From Mycolicibacterium crocinum (GTDB lineage: Bacteria > Actinomycetota > Actinomycetes > Mycobacteriales > Mycobacteriaceae), in contig NZ_CP092363.2 of the NCBI RefSeq assembly GCF_022370635.2, positions 124,001-188,000 on the forward strand: a stretch of DNA of 64,000 nt. Direction: 5' to 3'. The translations under genes and the position numbers were made by a program. Of the stretch, positions 1 to 8,810 are shown piece by piece. Positions within the stretch are counted from its first letter, which is position 1, and each line of letters opens with the position of its first letter. The notes under the pieces were generated by a model, which made no database searches, was not told where the DNA came from, and saw only the letters and a list, made by a program, of their open reading frames with translations.

Positions 1-756
1 CACCTGGACACTATCGCCGCCCGCAACACCCTCGCCTACGCGTACGAATCAGCGGGTCAGCTCGATGTCGCAATTGCCCTGTTCGAGTCGAACGCAGAGG
101 AACACCAGCAGCTACTGGGCAGTAATCATCCCCGGACCTTGGCCTCCGTCAACAACCTTGCCTACGCCCATCAATCTGCCGGTCACCTCGACCACGCCGC
201 GAGCCTTTTCGAATCTGTCCTCGCCGGCCGCACACGAATTCTCGGCAGAACTCATCCCGCTACTCTTCGAAGCCGCAACAATCTCGCCGGCGCCTACATG
301 GCGGCCGGGAAGGCAGATGAGGCTATCCCGCTGTTCGCATCGATCGCCGCCGACCGTGCGAACGTACTTGGCCCTGACCACCCAGGAACTCTGCGCAGTC
401 GCAACAACGTCGCCGGAGCCTACCGCGAAGCCGGAAAGCTGGAACAGGCAAGGGCACTCATCGAAGCAGTCGTCGCCGATACGAGCCGAGTGCTGGGCGC
501 TGAGCACCCTGACACACTGACCGCGCGACACAACCTGGCGGCCGTGCATCGCTCGGCGCACAGAACACAGCACGCCATCGAACTGTTCAAGAGTGTCCTC
601 GCAGACCGCACCCGACTGCTGGGCCCCGACCACCCCGACACCGTCTCCTCCCAGGAAAACCTTGCCGAGGCTTATGAGTTCCAGAATTCCATCAGCAGAT
701 CGATCACAGGCATTCAGGAAACTGTCGCCCAGACGCCGGGCATACCTGACACCTAA
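1..756 (+). CDS. Tetratricopeptide-repeat protein, 3' part only
   Basis: The frame is open at the left edge, so the start is missing; 251 codons are visible. The protein is a run of repeats of about 42 residues built on LGxxHPxTLxxRNNLAxAY followed by AGxxxxAxxLFE. This is the TPR_10/TPR_12 pattern seen in actinobacterial NB-ARC or kinesin-light-chain-like scaffold proteins. Such repeats bind partner proteins, and the missing N-terminus probably holds the signalling domain (an NTPase, a CHAT domain or similar), which would decide its function. The last repeat is degenerate and the protein ends soon after it. Identity as a TPR protein is firm; the partner and role are unknown. Confidence 0.85.
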   Translation, partial: HLDTIAARNTLAYAYESAGQLDVAIALFESNAEEHQQLLGSNHPRTLASVNNLAYAHQSAGHLDHAASLFESVLAGRTRILGRTHPATLRSRNNLAGAYMAAGKADEAIPLFASIAADRANVLGPDHPGTLRSRNNVAGAYREAGKLEQARALIEAVVADTSRVLGAEHPDTLTARHNLAAVHRSAHRTQHAIELFKSVLADRTRLLGPDHPDTVSSQENLAEAYEFQNSISRSITGIQETVAQTPGIPDT

Positions 757-896
757 GTGACCCAGCCTGAGACGATCCACCACTCCCCCTCGCGCCGAAC
801 GGCTAGACGGAAGCCGCTGAAGCGATCGTTCCCTGCACGCCCAACCCGGCTGAAGGGCACTTCCCCGCTCGGCCTGCAGACGACACGCGAGCTTCA

Positions 897-916
897 TGGA
901 TAACATTCGTTATCCA
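897..916. promoter_or_regulatory. Perfect inverted repeat upstream of the integrase
   Basis: TGGATAAC and GTTATCCA form perfect 8-bp arms around a 4-nt spacer, 22 bp upstream of the integrase start. The position fits an operator for the integrase gene or a recombinase binding site. No second copy was noticed in the window, so an attachment-site role is only a guess. Confidence 0.45.
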
Positions 917-938
917 CGAACTAAGCTAGGCTAACGGT

Positions 939-1979
939 ATGGAAGGTGTCGGGGAACCCCGCGGGCGCCCCGAGTGGTTCGCGGCGTTTCTGGCCGACCG
1001 TGGCACCCGCAAACCGTCAGCACACACGATGAAGGCCTACCGCCAGGACTTCGACGCCATCGCCGCGCTCATCGCCGGAAGCGGCAGCGACCTGCCAGCA
1101 ATGGCGTTGAGCGACATAACAACTGCAAGCATGCGCGGTGCATTCGCGCAGTACGCCCAAACTCACGAGGCGGCCTCGATCCAGCGGTGCTGGTCGACCT
1201 GGAACGTATTGTGCGCCTTCCTCTTCACCTGCGAACTCATTCCCGCTAATCCGATGCCGATGGTGGGCCGACCCAAGATCGCCAAGACACTGCCGAAAAG
1301 CCTTGCGCCGAACACGCTCAAACGGCTGCTCGATACTCTTAGCGAAGACCGCGAGCACCGCGCCAGCGACTGGGTGGCCCGCGATAAGGCGATCATCCTG
1401 ACCTCTCTACTCGCGGGGCTTCGCGCCGACGAACTTCTCCGCGCGAACATCGGCGACGTCCGACCCGCCGATAACAACACCGCGATCATCCACGTCCGCG
1501 GCAAAGGCGGCAAAGACCGCTATCTGCCTATCGAAGCCGCGCTGGTCGAGGTTCTCGAGGACTACCTAGATAGTCGCGCGACCAGGTTCCCCGCCACGGT
1601 CAAGCGGCGTTCGGCCCGAGGGGGCCGCCTAAGCTGGTGGGCGCCATCCGCGCCGTTGTTCGTCGGGCCCGACGGCAACCGGATCACCCGCGGCACACTG
1701 CAATACCGAATCCTGCGAGCATTCCGCCGCGCTGGCGTCGACAGCGACAGAGCTCGGGGAGCCCTCACCCATGGACTAAGGCACAGCTTCGCCACCGAAC
1801 TCGCCAACAGCGGCGTCAACGTCTACCAACTCATGAAGCTGCTCGGCCACGAATCCATGGCCACCTCACAACGCTACGTCACCGCCGCCGGCGCCGAGAT
1901 CCGCGCAGCGGCAGCCCAAAACCCCCTCTACGGGCTCCTCGAACCACCCCACACAAATAACCCCACACCCGCCACGTGA
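939..1979 (+). CDS. Tyrosine recombinase / phage-type integrase (XerC/D-like)
   Basis: The 346-residue protein has the usual two-domain layout: a SAM-like core-binding domain (about residues 10-110) and a catalytic domain (about 125-335). The active-site set is visible: Arg in LLAGLRADELL (near 162), Lys in GKGGKDRYLPI (near 189), HGLRH (near 278), LLGH (near 303) and the nucleophile Tyr in SQRYV (near 312). It should cut and rejoin DNA at a specific site, either to resolve plasmid multimers or to integrate the element. It stands alone with its own upstream inverted repeat and no visible excisionase. The residues are intact, so it is probably active. Its target site is unknown. Confidence 0.9.
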   Translation: MEGVGEPRGRPEWFAAFLADRGTRKPSAHTMKAYRQDFDAIAALIAGSGSDLPAMALSDITTASMRGAFAQYAQTHEAASIQRCWSTWNVLCAFLFTCELIPANPMPMVGRPKIAKTLPKSLAPNTLKRLLDTLSEDREHRASDWVARDKAIILTSLLAGLRADELLRANIGDVRPADNNTAIIHVRGKGGKDRYLPIEAALVEVLEDYLDSRATRFPATVKRRSARGGRLSWWAPSAPLFVGPDGNRITRGTLQYRILRAFRRAGVDSDRARGALTHGLRHSFATELANSGVNVYQLMKLLGHESMATSQRYVTAAGAEIRAAAAQNPLYGLLEPPHTNNPTPAT

Positions 1980-2219
1980 CGAATACCCCGCTCCCCCACA
2001 CAGCCGCCCCCGGGACCCCGCTGTGTGTCTGGCTTGCCGTGGGCAGGGGCCAAAGGGCCTGGACAACAGCAGGTTCCGCAGATCGTGATGCCTGAACAGT
2101 CGGACGGCCAACAACAACTACTACTGCGTCATCCTGTCAGCACCGTTCATGGCTCGCGGCCTGACAGGATTGGCAAGTCGCGGCGTAATGCCGGCGCGCA
2201 ACGATCCGTTAGGAATGAC

Positions 2220-2492
2220 GTGACCGAGCTGCCGAACGACTACGAGCGGCGCGCACTGGCGTTTCGCTTGTTGAGTTCGCTCGCACATGAGATGGAGCAA
2301 AGCCGCTTCCAGCAGGCGCTAGACGACGCAATGAAAGATCCGAACCTGCAAGAGGCGGTCTCGTATCTCGTTGGTCTGTCTCTGGAGGGATTCGGAGCAG
2401 CTCACGGCGGCGATTGGAGTGCCGCCGTCGCGGATATCGATCTGAACCTGCGTCTAGCCGAGGATCTGACCAGTCTCGACGACGAGATGTAA
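2220..2492 (+). CDS. Small hypothetical protein
   Basis: This open frame of about 90 codons starts at GTG (VTELPNDYERRAL...), with a weak AGGA just upstream. The frame is open further upstream, but that stretch does not look like protein. The product is predicted helical and acidic and ends LNLRLAEDLTSLDDEM. I do not recognise a family. It precedes a decayed histidine-kinase fragment and could be a small partner of that lost system, though nothing shows this. Confidence 0.45.
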   Translation: MTELPNDYERRALAFRLLSSLAHEMEQSRFQQALDDAMKDPNLQEAVSYLVGLSLEGFGAAHGGDWSAAVADIDLNLRLAEDLTSLDDEM

Positions 2493-2549
2493 CCAGAGAA
2501 ACTTGTTGAGCTTCCGATCGTTGGTCTGCCATCCTGCGCCTCTTCCAGT

Positions 2550-2903
2550 TGGGACAGCAGCAGCGCGTCCTCGACGAAGCGCACTTCGGCGGCGTGACGG
2601 TCACTACCGCTATCCGGCATTTCCCCTACGCCGTAGAGCTCACGGTCATCGACGACGGACCGGGAATCCCCTCCGAAATCCTGCCCGCCCTATTCCGGCA
2701 GGCTGGTACGCGTAGACCGAGCACGATCGAGCGCTATGAACAGCTCCGGCCTAGGACTGGCAATCGTCGCGTCAATCATCAATGCCCACAACGGCAAAGT
2801 AGAGGTCGAGTCCGAACCGGGCCGTACCGAGTTCCGAGTGGAACTCCCAGTCCAAGGATGTCAAGCCGTCGCGCAGGTTCAGCCAAGCCTATCCGGCGGC
2901 TGA
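2550..2903 (+). pseudogene. Decayed histidine-kinase ATPase (HATPase_c) fragment
   Basis: Two frames together give the C-terminal ATP-binding part of a sensor kinase. The first has VTVTTAIRHF then DDGPGIPSEILPALF, the G1 box and the start of the lid. The second, from about 2742, has SSGLGLAIVASIINAHNGKV, the G2 box, then VESEPGRTEFRVELP, and stops at 2903. The frame changes around 2700-2740. The dimerisation domain, the phospho-accepting His and the sensor domain are absent, so it cannot work as a kinase. It is a remnant of an EnvZ/PhoR-type kinase gene. Confidence 0.75.
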
Positions 2904-3230
2904 GATGGTGGAGAGATCAAAAGCAACGCCACCATGCACCTCGATTGCGCCAATTATTCTGAGGCGCACATCAACCCAATTTCTCAAGGTTTAGCAGAGA
3001 TTGGCGTGTACCAAGCGCCATCATCTATGTACTATCTAAGTAGATCGTGGTAGGTGCAGCGGTGGTCGTGGGCTTTCAAGTGCGTGCTCGCGTGAGCCTG
3101 CGGCTAAAGGACTCGCTTGTAACGGGTTTCGCTGTTTTCTGATGTGCGTCCGACAAAGCGACACAACCATTGATTTCGGCACCGTCGTGGCGAGTGGCGG
3201 CTCCTGCTTGTTTCGCTGATGTGAGGGAGA
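2904..3230. promoter_or_regulatory. Intergenic region with TACTATCTAAGTAGAT-type dyad
   Basis: No gene is seen here. At 3022-3047 lies ATCTA-AG-TAGAT (3034-3045) with a further ATCTA at 3023. The motif resembles the CTACGTAG-like boxes farther right near ctaD and the transpeptidase gene. It sits about 185 bp before the lipoprotein start and could be a distal operator for it. The last bases hold GAGGGA, a good ribosome-binding site for that gene. Confidence 0.35.
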
Positions 3231-3710
3231 ATGTGCATGCGGTTGAACGGAATCATGATCGCGGGAACTATTGTCGCGGTGACGATCGCGGTGAGCTGTT
3301 CCAGCGATAAATCTGGTCCGAACTCATCGTCGACGGAGACGCCATCACCGGCTTCACGGGCATCGTCATCACCTCCCTCCGTGTCACCTTCGTCGGCGAC
3401 GCCACCACCACCGTCTGATCCGCTCGGCGCTGATGCGTGCTCAGATGTCGCCACCGGCTACCTCGACCTGATGCTGTCCAAACAGCCCGATGCTGCGCGG
3501 GCGGCTGCGGACGTGATGGAAAAGTACGGTCCCCCGGACTCGGTGAAGGCCGCTATCGAGCACTTCGTCACCACGATCGGCATGCAGAAGGGCGATCCCG
3601 AAGCGGACGCCAACGACAAATTGATCAGCGACTGGGTAGACCCGCTCTGCCCCAGAACGTCGCTATCATCACCGCCGCCATCGCCATCTCCGATGCCACC
3701 GCAAAAGTGA
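3231..3710 (+). CDS. Secreted lipoprotein of unknown function
   Basis: The 159-residue protein starts with a signal peptide ending in the lipobox AVSC (Cys near residue 23), so it should be lipidated and anchored outside the membrane. A Ser/Pro/Thr-rich linker follows (about 30-65), then a small domain (about 66-145) beginning DACSDVATGYLDLML and containing two Cys that could pair. A second Pro/Ser-rich tail ends the protein. GAGGGA lies 5 nt before ATG 3231; ATG 3237 is an alternative. The family is not recognised, but the shape is typical of mycobacterial surface lipoproteins. Confidence 0.7.
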   Translation: MCMRLNGIMIAGTIVAVTIAVSCSSDKSGPNSSSTETPSPASRASSSPPSVSPSSATPPPPSDPLGADACSDVATGYLDLMLSKQPDAARAAADVMEKYGPPDSVKAAIEHFVTTIGMQKGDPEADANDKLISDWVDPLCPRTSLSSPPPSPSPMPPQK

Positions 3711-3827
3711 TGCGCAAGAAGCCGAGAGGCTCTGCCGCGCCGCCTGTTAGAGCAATCGCTGCGCGCCACATGATGCCCCAACGCAATTGCCCGCGAGGGC
3801 GGGCCGGTGACGCGCCGCGATAGTTGG

Positions 3828-4040
3828 TCACTCCTCGAAGTCGGCGATCCAGCCGCCACAGACTGCAACGACTGTAGCGCTTATGGCCAGGGTCGCGATC
3901 GCCAGGGCGAAGAAACCGCTCAAGTACTGGAGTGATTGGCCGACGCCATCGGGATGGCTGTCAAAACCGACGACGAACCAGGCCGCGGTTGCCACACCGA
4001 GGGCCGCACCGGCATATGTCATTCCTGGGATCGTGTTCAT
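3828..4040 (-). CDS. Small membrane protein, two predicted helices
   Basis: The 70-residue product has two hydrophobic stretches (AGAALGVATAAWFVVGF and LSGFFALAIATLAISATVVA) joined by a short polar loop and ends WIADFEE. That pattern fits an inner-membrane hairpin. No family is recognised. It lies about 200 bp downstream of the metal ATPase gene on the same strand and could be a small accessory protein of it. Confidence 0.5.
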   Translation of the reverse strand: MNTIPGMTYAGAALGVATAAWFVVGFDSHPDGVGQSLQYLSGFFALAIATLAISATVVAVCGGWIADFEE

Positions 4041-4238
4041 TCGAGTCTGCTCCGATCTTGGTGGAGTTGACTACCTCAGGTGATCATCGGCTCGACATCT
4101 CATCTTGTCCAGTGTCGACAACGCTCGCGAATCAACCGATTTCCTGTGGCGAACGACTCGCAAGACCGAGAGAGGTGATCTCGCCAACGTCGGCAACCCG
4201 CGTTCTATCACCGATATCCTCAAATTCGCTCGTCAGGC

Positions 4239-6794
4239 TTAGGAGTTCGGCGATCGTCCCGAAGTCTCAACGCTCTGCCCGGCGGATGTAATCGACAACA
4301 TGGGTAGTCCGAGTAGCCGGAGCGCGTTAGCGACGACGATCAGCGTGGATCCCTCGTGGATGAGGACCGCGGGCCCGATTCCGAGGCCCATTACCGTGGC
4401 TGGGATCAGAACCGCGACGATGCCGAGGCTTGCCCACAGATTCTGTTTGATGATTCGTGAGGAGCGCCGACTGAGGTGTACCGCGAAAGGCAGCGCTTTG
4501 AGATCGTCTGCCATCAAGGCGACATCGGCGGTCTCCAATGCCACGTCGGATCCGGCTGCGCCCATTGCGATTCCCACGCTTGCCCGCGCCATCGCGGGCG
4601 CATCATTGACACCATCGCCAACCATGCCCACCCGCCCGAGCTGCTCCTCCAGCGCGGCGATCTCGGACACTTTGTCCTCGGGCATGAGGTTGCCACGAGC
4701 GTAGGAAACGCCGACGTCTGCCGCGACTGCGTCGGCCACCTGCTGATTGTCGCCGGACAACATGATGGTGTCGCGGATCCCGAGTCCGCGCAGGCGTTGG
4801 ATGACTTCTGACGCCTCCGGGCGTGGCACGTCCATCAGGCCGATCACGCCCAGCCAGCGCTCGCCTGCCCGCACGAGCATGGTCGTTCGACCGGCGTTCT
4901 TAAGTCCGTCGATCCGCGCCGCGAGGGATGTAGGCGGCGGATCCGCATCAAGGAAGAGCTCGCTCTTTCCGATACGAACCTCTACCCCGTCGACGGTTGC
5001 GACGACGCCGAGGCCGCTCAGCGCGCGTACGTCGGTCGCCTTCGGTGTCGTTGCCCCGGCTAGGCGTTCGCGGCCATCGCGGACGATGGCAGCCGCCAAT
5101 GGATGATCGCTTTGTTCCTCTACCGCCACTGCGATTGTGAGCAGCTCGACTTCGTCGACACCCTCGGCCACAATGACATCCGCGATCCGCGGTCGGCCCT
5201 GGGTGAGGGTTCCGGTCTTGTCGAACGCCAGCACGTCAACGCGGCTCAGCGCCTCAAGTGCCGCCCCGCCCTTCATCAATATGCCGGCCCGCGCAGCGCG
5301 GGCGACGCCCGAAAGCACAGCACTCGGTGTCGCAATCGCCAATGCGCAGGGACTAGCGGCAACGAGAACCGCAAGCGCGCGGTAGAGCGTTGCCGTGAAA
5401 GGCTCGTCGACGACGACTCCCGTGAACAGCAGTAGGAAGACGCCCACCAGCACCGCCGGCACAAAGATCCGTTGGAACCGGTCGGTGAATCGCTGTGCCG
5501 ACGTTGTCTTGGTCTGCGCTTCGGCGACCAGTCTGACCACTCGGGCCAGCGTGGAGTCCTCGGCCAGACGCGTCACCTGAATCTCAAGGGCACCAGCACC
5601 ATTGATGGTTCCGGCGAACACCCGAGCCGACGAGTCGACGAGGTCAGGCGTCGCGGCAGCCGCCGCGATGTCCGGTACCGGTTTCTTGTCGACGGGAACA
5701 CTCTCACCAGTCACTGGGGCCTGATCGACACTGCTGGAACCGGCAACGACAAAGCCGTCTGCGGCGAGGCGCATGTTGGGGCGTACGACGACGATGTCAC
5801 CGATGCGGAGGTCGGCCACAGGCACCTCCACGGTCTCGCCCGTGCCATCACGTCGGACTAATGCCGTCTTCGGGGCAAGCTCCCCGAGGGCCTCGATGGC
5901 CCGGCGGGCTCGGCCCATCGCGTAGCCCTCGAGCGCGTGACCTACGCTGAATAAGAAGAGCAGCAGAGCGCCTTCGGGAACTTCACCAAGTGCAGCCGCG
6001 CCGGCCGCGGAGATCAGCATCAAGAAGTCGATCTCGAAGCGTCCCTGTCGGATGCTGGCGAACGCCTCCTGAACCGTGAAGAAGGCCCCGAAGAAGAATG
6101 CCGCAGAATAAACAACCAACTCAGCAGGGCGCGGCGTATCGGTGAATGTGGCCAGCAGCCACCCGACCAATAACAATGCTCCAGCAAGTCCTGCAAAGAT
6201 GAGTTCGCTTCGCTCCCCGAAGATTCCGCCGTGGCTATGCTCGTGTTCCGAGTGGTCGTCCGCTTTCCCGGCATGGCGGTCGTCGAACGCGGTGGCGCTT
6301 GACGCAGGCGGTGTCGGTGCGGGCCCGGCAGCGATGATGTCAACGAGTTCCTGAGCGGTCACTCGCGTTCGTTGGAATTCCACCTCGACTGAATCACGGG
6401 TGACGACCGCGGCCACAACACCGGGCGTGGAGGACAGCCGGTCGATGAGGGCGGCTGATTGCGCTGGGGCTACACCCTCCGTCTCAACCATCGCCCAACG
6501 AAGGTGGCCGTACTCGGTGTTGATGGTCTGCGCCGCCTGCAGCGCATGCCGTTGAATTTCTGACGCCGTCACGGCATCCGCGTCGTAGTGAACACACAGG
6601 CGCGGCTTGAGCGTGTCTCGGTCGATGACATGCACCTTGTCGACGACCGTGTTTTCAGCCAGTTCGTGCGTTAATCGCTCAGCGCAGCGATCATCGCTCC
6701 CCGGCAACAAGTCGACAAGCTCCAGCGCCAGCGTCTGGTGCGCTGGCTGTCCGTTGGCGTTGCGCCCGCGATCAATGTCGTCCCGCTCGGTCAT
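4239..6794 (-). CDS. Heavy-metal P1B-type ATPase, P1B-4-like
   Basis: This 851-residue ATP-driven exporter has all core motifs: SPCAL in the metal-transport helix (near 480), DKTGTLT with the phosphorylated Asp (near 525), the SDHPL HP motif, GDGVND (near 725) and HEGST in the last helix (near 812). SPC plus HEG[ST] marks the P1B-4 group (CtpD/CtpJ, Co/Ni/Fe). The N-terminus has two divergent metal-binding-like repeats without CxxC and then a His-rich stretch (DDHSEHEHSHGG), which suggests Zn, Co or Ni. The frame is open upstream to 7025, but MTERDDIDRG at 6794 is chosen because a promoter ends exactly there. The metal is not certain. Confidence 0.88.
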   Translation of the reverse strand: MTERDDIDRGRNANGQPAHQTLALELVDLLPGSDDRCAERLTHELAENTVVDKVHVIDRDTLKPRLCVHYDADAVTASEIQRHALQAAQTINTEYGHLRWAMVETEGVAPAQSAALIDRLSSTPGVVAAVVTRDSVEVEFQRTRVTAQELVDIIAAGPAPTPPASSATAFDDRHAGKADDHSEHEHSHGGIFGERSELIFAGLAGALLLVGWLLATFTDTPRPAELVVYSAAFFFGAFFTVQEAFASIRQGRFEIDFLMLISAAGAAALGEVPEGALLLFLFSVGHALEGYAMGRARRAIEALGELAPKTALVRRDGTGETVEVPVADLRIGDIVVVRPNMRLAADGFVVAGSSSVDQAPVTGESVPVDKKPVPDIAAAAATPDLVDSSARVFAGTINGAGALEIQVTRLAEDSTLARVVRLVAEAQTKTTSAQRFTDRFQRIFVPAVLVGVFLLLFTGVVVDEPFTATLYRALAVLVAASPCALAIATPSAVLSGVARAARAGILMKGGAALEALSRVDVLAFDKTGTLTQGRPRIADVIVAEGVDEVELLTIAVAVEEQSDHPLAAAIVRDGRERLAGATTPKATDVRALSGLGVVATVDGVEVRIGKSELFLDADPPPTSLAARIDGLKNAGRTTMLVRAGERWLGVIGLMDVPRPEASEVIQRLRGLGIRDTIMLSGDNQQVADAVAADVGVSYARGNLMPEDKVSEIAALEEQLGRVGMVGDGVNDAPAMARASVGIAMGAAGSDVALETADVALMADDLKALPFAVHLSRRSSRIIKQNLWASLGIVAVLIPATVMGLGIGPAVLIHEGSTLIVVANALRLLGLPMLSITSAGQSVETSGRSPNS

Positions 6795-6832
6795 AAATGC
6801 AATTATACGCATATATACATGCTTAGGGTCAA
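6795..6832 (-). promoter_or_regulatory. Leaderless promoter with 19-bp spacer for the metal ATPase
   Basis: Read on the minus strand: TTGACC (6832-6827), 19 bp, TATAAT (6807-6802), seven bases, then the ATG at 6794. Transcription would start at or next to the A of the start codon, and no ribosome-binding site is visible. The spacer holds GCATGTATATATGC, a 14-bp palindrome with one mismatch. A dyad inside an over-long spacer is the layout of promoters activated by MerR-family proteins; an ArsR/SmtB operator is the alternative. No regulator gene is adjacent. Confidence 0.6.
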
Positions 6833-7002
6833 CCCCTCGGCGAGGGCCCCCGACACTGACGACGCGCCGATGTGAAACAGCCAGTGCCCCAGCGTCATCG
6901 GGGCACTCTCCACCGGTTCGCTCGACAACAGCACGAACGACCTGTCGCACCGAGAATGGCCTCGCGAGGACCGCCTTCATATGCCGCTTCCATGGGAGCG
7001 CG

Positions 7003-8715
7003 TCAGTTGCCGTTGCCCGGATCATGTAAACGCCCGACGTGAGCTTCGCGGCGCATCCGCCCGATCATGTGCGGGTAATGCAGCTCGAAAGCGGGCCGCT
7101 CCGAACGGATCCGGGGCAGCTCGGTGAAGTTGTGCCGCGGCGGCGGGCACGAGGTGGCCCACTCCAGCGAGTTGCCGTAGCCCCACGGATCGTCGACGGC
7201 GACGACCTCGCCGTAGCGCCAGCTCTTGAAGACGTTCCAGGCGAACGGCAGCACCGACACACCCAGGATGAACGCCCCGATCGTCGAGACGATATTCAGC
7301 GTCTCGAAGCCGTCCGACGGCAGGTAGTCGGCGTAGCGGCGCGGCATGCCCTCATTGCCCAGCCAGTGCTGCACCAGGAACGTGGTGTGGAAGCCGATGA
7401 ACGTCAGCCAAAAGTGCAGCTTGCCCAGTCGCTCGTCGAGCAGCCGGCCCGTCATCTTCGGGAACCAGAAGTAGATCCCGGCGTAGGTCGCAAACACGAT
7501 CGTGCCGAACAACACGTAGTGGAAGTGCGCCACCACGAAATAGGTATCGCTGACCTGGAAGTCGATCGGCGGGCTGGCCAGCAGCACACCCGACAGACCA
7601 CCGAGCAGGAACGTCACCAGGAAGCCGATGGAGAACAGCATCGGTGTCTCGAATGTGAGCCGGCCCTTCCACATCGTGCCGATCCAGTTGAAGAACTTGA
7701 TGCCGGTGGGCACCGCGATCAGGAACGTCATGAAGCTGAAGAACGGCAGCAGCACCGCGCCCGTGACGTACATGTGGTGCGCCCACACCGCCACCGACAG
7801 CGCCGCGATGCTGATCGTGGCGTAGATCAGTGTGGTGTAGCCGAAGATCGGCTTGCGCGAGAACACCGGGAAGATCTCCGAGACGATGCCGAAGAACGGC
7901 AGCGCGATGATGTACACCTCGGGGTGCCCGAAGAACCAGAACAGGTGCTGCCACAAGATCGCCCCACCGTTGGCGGGGTCGAAAATGTGTGCGCCAAGGT
8001 GACGGTCGGCAGCTAACGCAAACAGGGCGGCGGTCAGCAGCGGGAAGGCCACCAGCACCAGGATCGACGTCACGAAGATGTTCCAGGTGAAGATCGGCAT
8101 CCGGAACATCGTCATGCCGGGGGCGCGCATGCAGACCACCGTCGTCACCATGTTGACCGCGCCCAGAATGGTGCCCAGACCACCGACGATCAGCCCCAGA
8201 ATCCACAGATCGGCACCCGCACCCGGGGTATTGATGGCGCTCGACAGTGGGGTGTAAGCAGTCCAGCCGAAGTCGGCCGCGCCACCGGGAGTAATGAAGC
8301 CGGCCAGCGCAATTAGCGCCCCAAATAAGAACAGCCAGAACGACAATGCGTTCAGCCGGGGAAAGGCCACATCCGGCGCTCCGATCTGCAGCGGCAGAAC
8401 CAGGTTCGCGAACCCGAACACGATCGGCGTCGCATAGAACAGCAACATCACCGTGCCATGCATCGTAAACAACTGGTTGTACTGCTCGTTCGACAGGAAC
8501 TGCATACCCGGCACGGTTAGCTCGGCACGCATGAACAGCGCCATCAATCCGCCGAGAAAGAAGAAGATGAAGCAGGCGACGCAGTACATCATGCCGATCA
8601 GCTTGTGATCGGTGGTGGTCACCAGCTTGTAGATCAGATTGCCCTTGGAGGCCATTCGAGCCGGAAATGGGCGGCGCGCCCGTAATTGTCCGATCGGCAG
8701 CGCTTCCGTTACCAC
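7003..8715 (-). CDS. ctaD: Cytochrome c oxidase subunit I (aa3 type), accessory copy
   Basis: The 570-residue protein is a full-length subunit I that follows M. tuberculosis CtaD closely from end to end, including the tail SERPAFELHYPHM. Heme and CuB ligands are intact: GHPEVY (His-Tyr), AHHMYVTG (His pair) and VVAHFHYVLFG (heme a3 and a ligands). It would reduce oxygen to water and pump protons in the cytochrome bcc-aa3 supercomplex. Subunits II to IV are not here, so it must replace or compete with the chromosomal subunit. GTG at 8715 has AGGAGG four bases upstream and matches the known N-terminus; GTG 8730 is the longer option. A CTACGTAG-type repeat lies upstream. Confidence 0.93.
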   Translation of the reverse strand: MVTEALPIGQLRARRPFPARMASKGNLIYKLVTTTDHKLIGMMYCVACFIFFFLGGLMALFMRAELTVPGMQFLSNEQYNQLFTMHGTVMLLFYATPIVFGFANLVLPLQIGAPDVAFPRLNALSFWLFLFGALIALAGFITPGGAADFGWTAYTPLSSAINTPGAGADLWILGLIVGGLGTILGAVNMVTTVVCMRAPGMTMFRMPIFTWNIFVTSILVLVAFPLLTAALFALAADRHLGAHIFDPANGGAILWQHLFWFFGHPEVYIIALPFFGIVSEIFPVFSRKPIFGYTTLIYATISIAALSVAVWAHHMYVTGAVLLPFFSFMTFLIAVPTGIKFFNWIGTMWKGRLTFETPMLFSIGFLVTFLLGGLSGVLLASPPIDFQVSDTYFVVAHFHYVLFGTIVFATYAGIYFWFPKMTGRLLDERLGKLHFWLTFIGFHTTFLVQHWLGNEGMPRRYADYLPSDGFETLNIVSTIGAFILGVSVLPFAWNVFKSWRYGEVVAVDDPWGYGNSLEWATSCPPPRHNFTELPRIRSERPAFELHYPHMIGRMRREAHVGRLHDPGNGN

Positions 8716-8777
8716 CAGTCCTCCTGCCACAAGCGTCGACCGCAGCGATCGTTCGACCGTCCCGGCTCGAAGCGTAC

Positions 8778-8810
8778 ACTACGTAGTAGCTACGTACTAT
8801 GCTAGGTAGT
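8778..8810. promoter_or_regulatory. Triple CTACGTAGT-type operator upstream of ctaD
   Basis: ACTACGTAGT (8778-8787, a perfect 10-bp palindrome), GCTACGTACT (8789-8798) and GCTAGGTAGT (8801-8810) follow each other at 11- to 12-bp steps, about one helix turn, 60-95 bp upstream of the ctaD start. Similar boxes precede the thioredoxin, NlpC/P60 and L,D-transpeptidase genes nearby, and a BlaI-type repressor is encoded 1.5 kb away. I infer BlaI as the binder. Confidence 0.55.

Noticed and set aside
3625..3868. Minus-strand frames opposite the lipoprotein gene
   Set aside because: The plus-strand gene has signal peptide, lipobox and SD; the opposite frames have no protein-like features.
7039..8016. 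325-codon plus-strand frame opposite ctaD
   Set aside because: Antisense to a fully conserved ctaD and composed of Arg/Gln/His-rich low-complexity sequence.
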